6,058 nucleotides of DNA from JAWXBG01 sp034439875 (GTDB taxonomy: Bacteria; Bacteroidota; Bacteroidia; Flavobacteriales_D; Sanyastnellaceae): assembly GCA_034439875.1 (NCBI GenBank), contig JAWXBG010000254.1:1-6058 (forward strand), given 5' to 3'. Positions 5,963 through 6,058 of this stretch are shown in pieces. The notes under the pieces were generated by a model. That model saw nothing but the letters and a program-made list of their open reading frames with translations, was not told the DNA's origin and made no database searches. Positions within the stretch are counted from its first letter, which is position 1. Every line of letters starts with the position of its first letter. Both the position numbers and the translations under genes were made by a program.

Positions 5963-6058
5963 ATGGGAATTAGCGAATGTGGGAATGTGGGAATTAGTGA
6001 ATGTGGGAATGCGTTAATGTGGGAATGCGTTAATGTGAGAATGTGGGAATGTGAGAAT
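5963..6058 (+). repeat. Tandem array of an 8-base unit, consensus GTGGGAAT, at least 12 copies
   Basis: From 14 bases after the leuS stop codon to the window edge, the sequence divides exactly into twelve octamers that all end in AAT. The order is ATGGGAAT, TAGCGAAT, GTGGGAAT twice, TAGTGAAT, GTGGGAAT, GCGTTAAT, GTGGGAAT, GCGTTAAT, GTGAGAAT, GTGGGAAT, GTGAGAAT. The 16-base pair GTGGGAATGCGTTAAT occurs twice in a row (6003-6034). The array is noncoding and probably continues beyond the window. It occupies the place where a leuS terminator would be expected, and none is seen. Confidence 0.9.

Overview
The window looks like chromosomal DNA from a member of the Bacteroidota, probably Flavobacteriales-like; the order is a guess. 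The evidence is a moderately AT-rich composition, start codons without clear Shine-Dalgarno sequences, a good match to the Bacteroidota promoter (TTG, 20 bases, TACCTTTG), and a leucyl-tRNA synthetase with lineage-typical features. These include a roughly 75-residue extra segment after the HVGH half of the active site and the LANDEV and GWAGSSWYFLRYMD stretches.

Layout from left to right. Bases 1-181 hold no convincing gene, but contain a 23-base dyad and traces of a short repeat. A minus-strand gene for the 16S rRNA dimethyladenosine transferase KsgA/RsmA follows (182-946). It is divergent from a small secreted, probably outer-membrane, protein of the DUF3575-like kind (995-1714). A recognisable Bacteroidota promoter for the latter lies in the 48-base gap. 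That gene converges on, and overlaps by 17 bases at the 3' ends, a minus-strand NodB-type polysaccharide deacetylase (1698-2327). After a 51-base divergent gap comes leuS (2379-5948), which fills the rest of the window. The window ends in an array of at least twelve 8-base units, all ending in AAT.

The outstanding feature is inside leuS. The protein is 1189 residues long, about 240 more than I expect for a Bacteroidota LeuRS. The surplus is one in-frame block where other LeuRS proteins carry the small, variable zinc-finger (ZN1) module, between the PPLARAKGW and LEYNTMPGWAG stretches. Its core is a DUF559 domain (Vsr-like, PD-(D/E)XK nuclease superfamily). This core lies inside imperfect inverted repeats (4133-4164 and 4703-4734) resembling the GC-rich palindromic repeats common in Bacteroidota genomes. 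Further out, an 8-base direct repeat (GCAAAAGA at 4038-4045 and 4755-4762) is spaced exactly 717 bases, or 239 codons, apart. Removing one repeat spacing would leave a 950-residue LeuRS of ordinary length. I read this as a nuclease-bearing mobile element living as a translated, in-frame insertion in an essential gene.

The genes do not form one pathway. KsgA and LeuS are translation housekeeping genes, while the outer-membrane protein and the deacetylase act in the cell envelope. The four alternate in strand (-, +, -, +), so each is probably transcribed on its own within this window.
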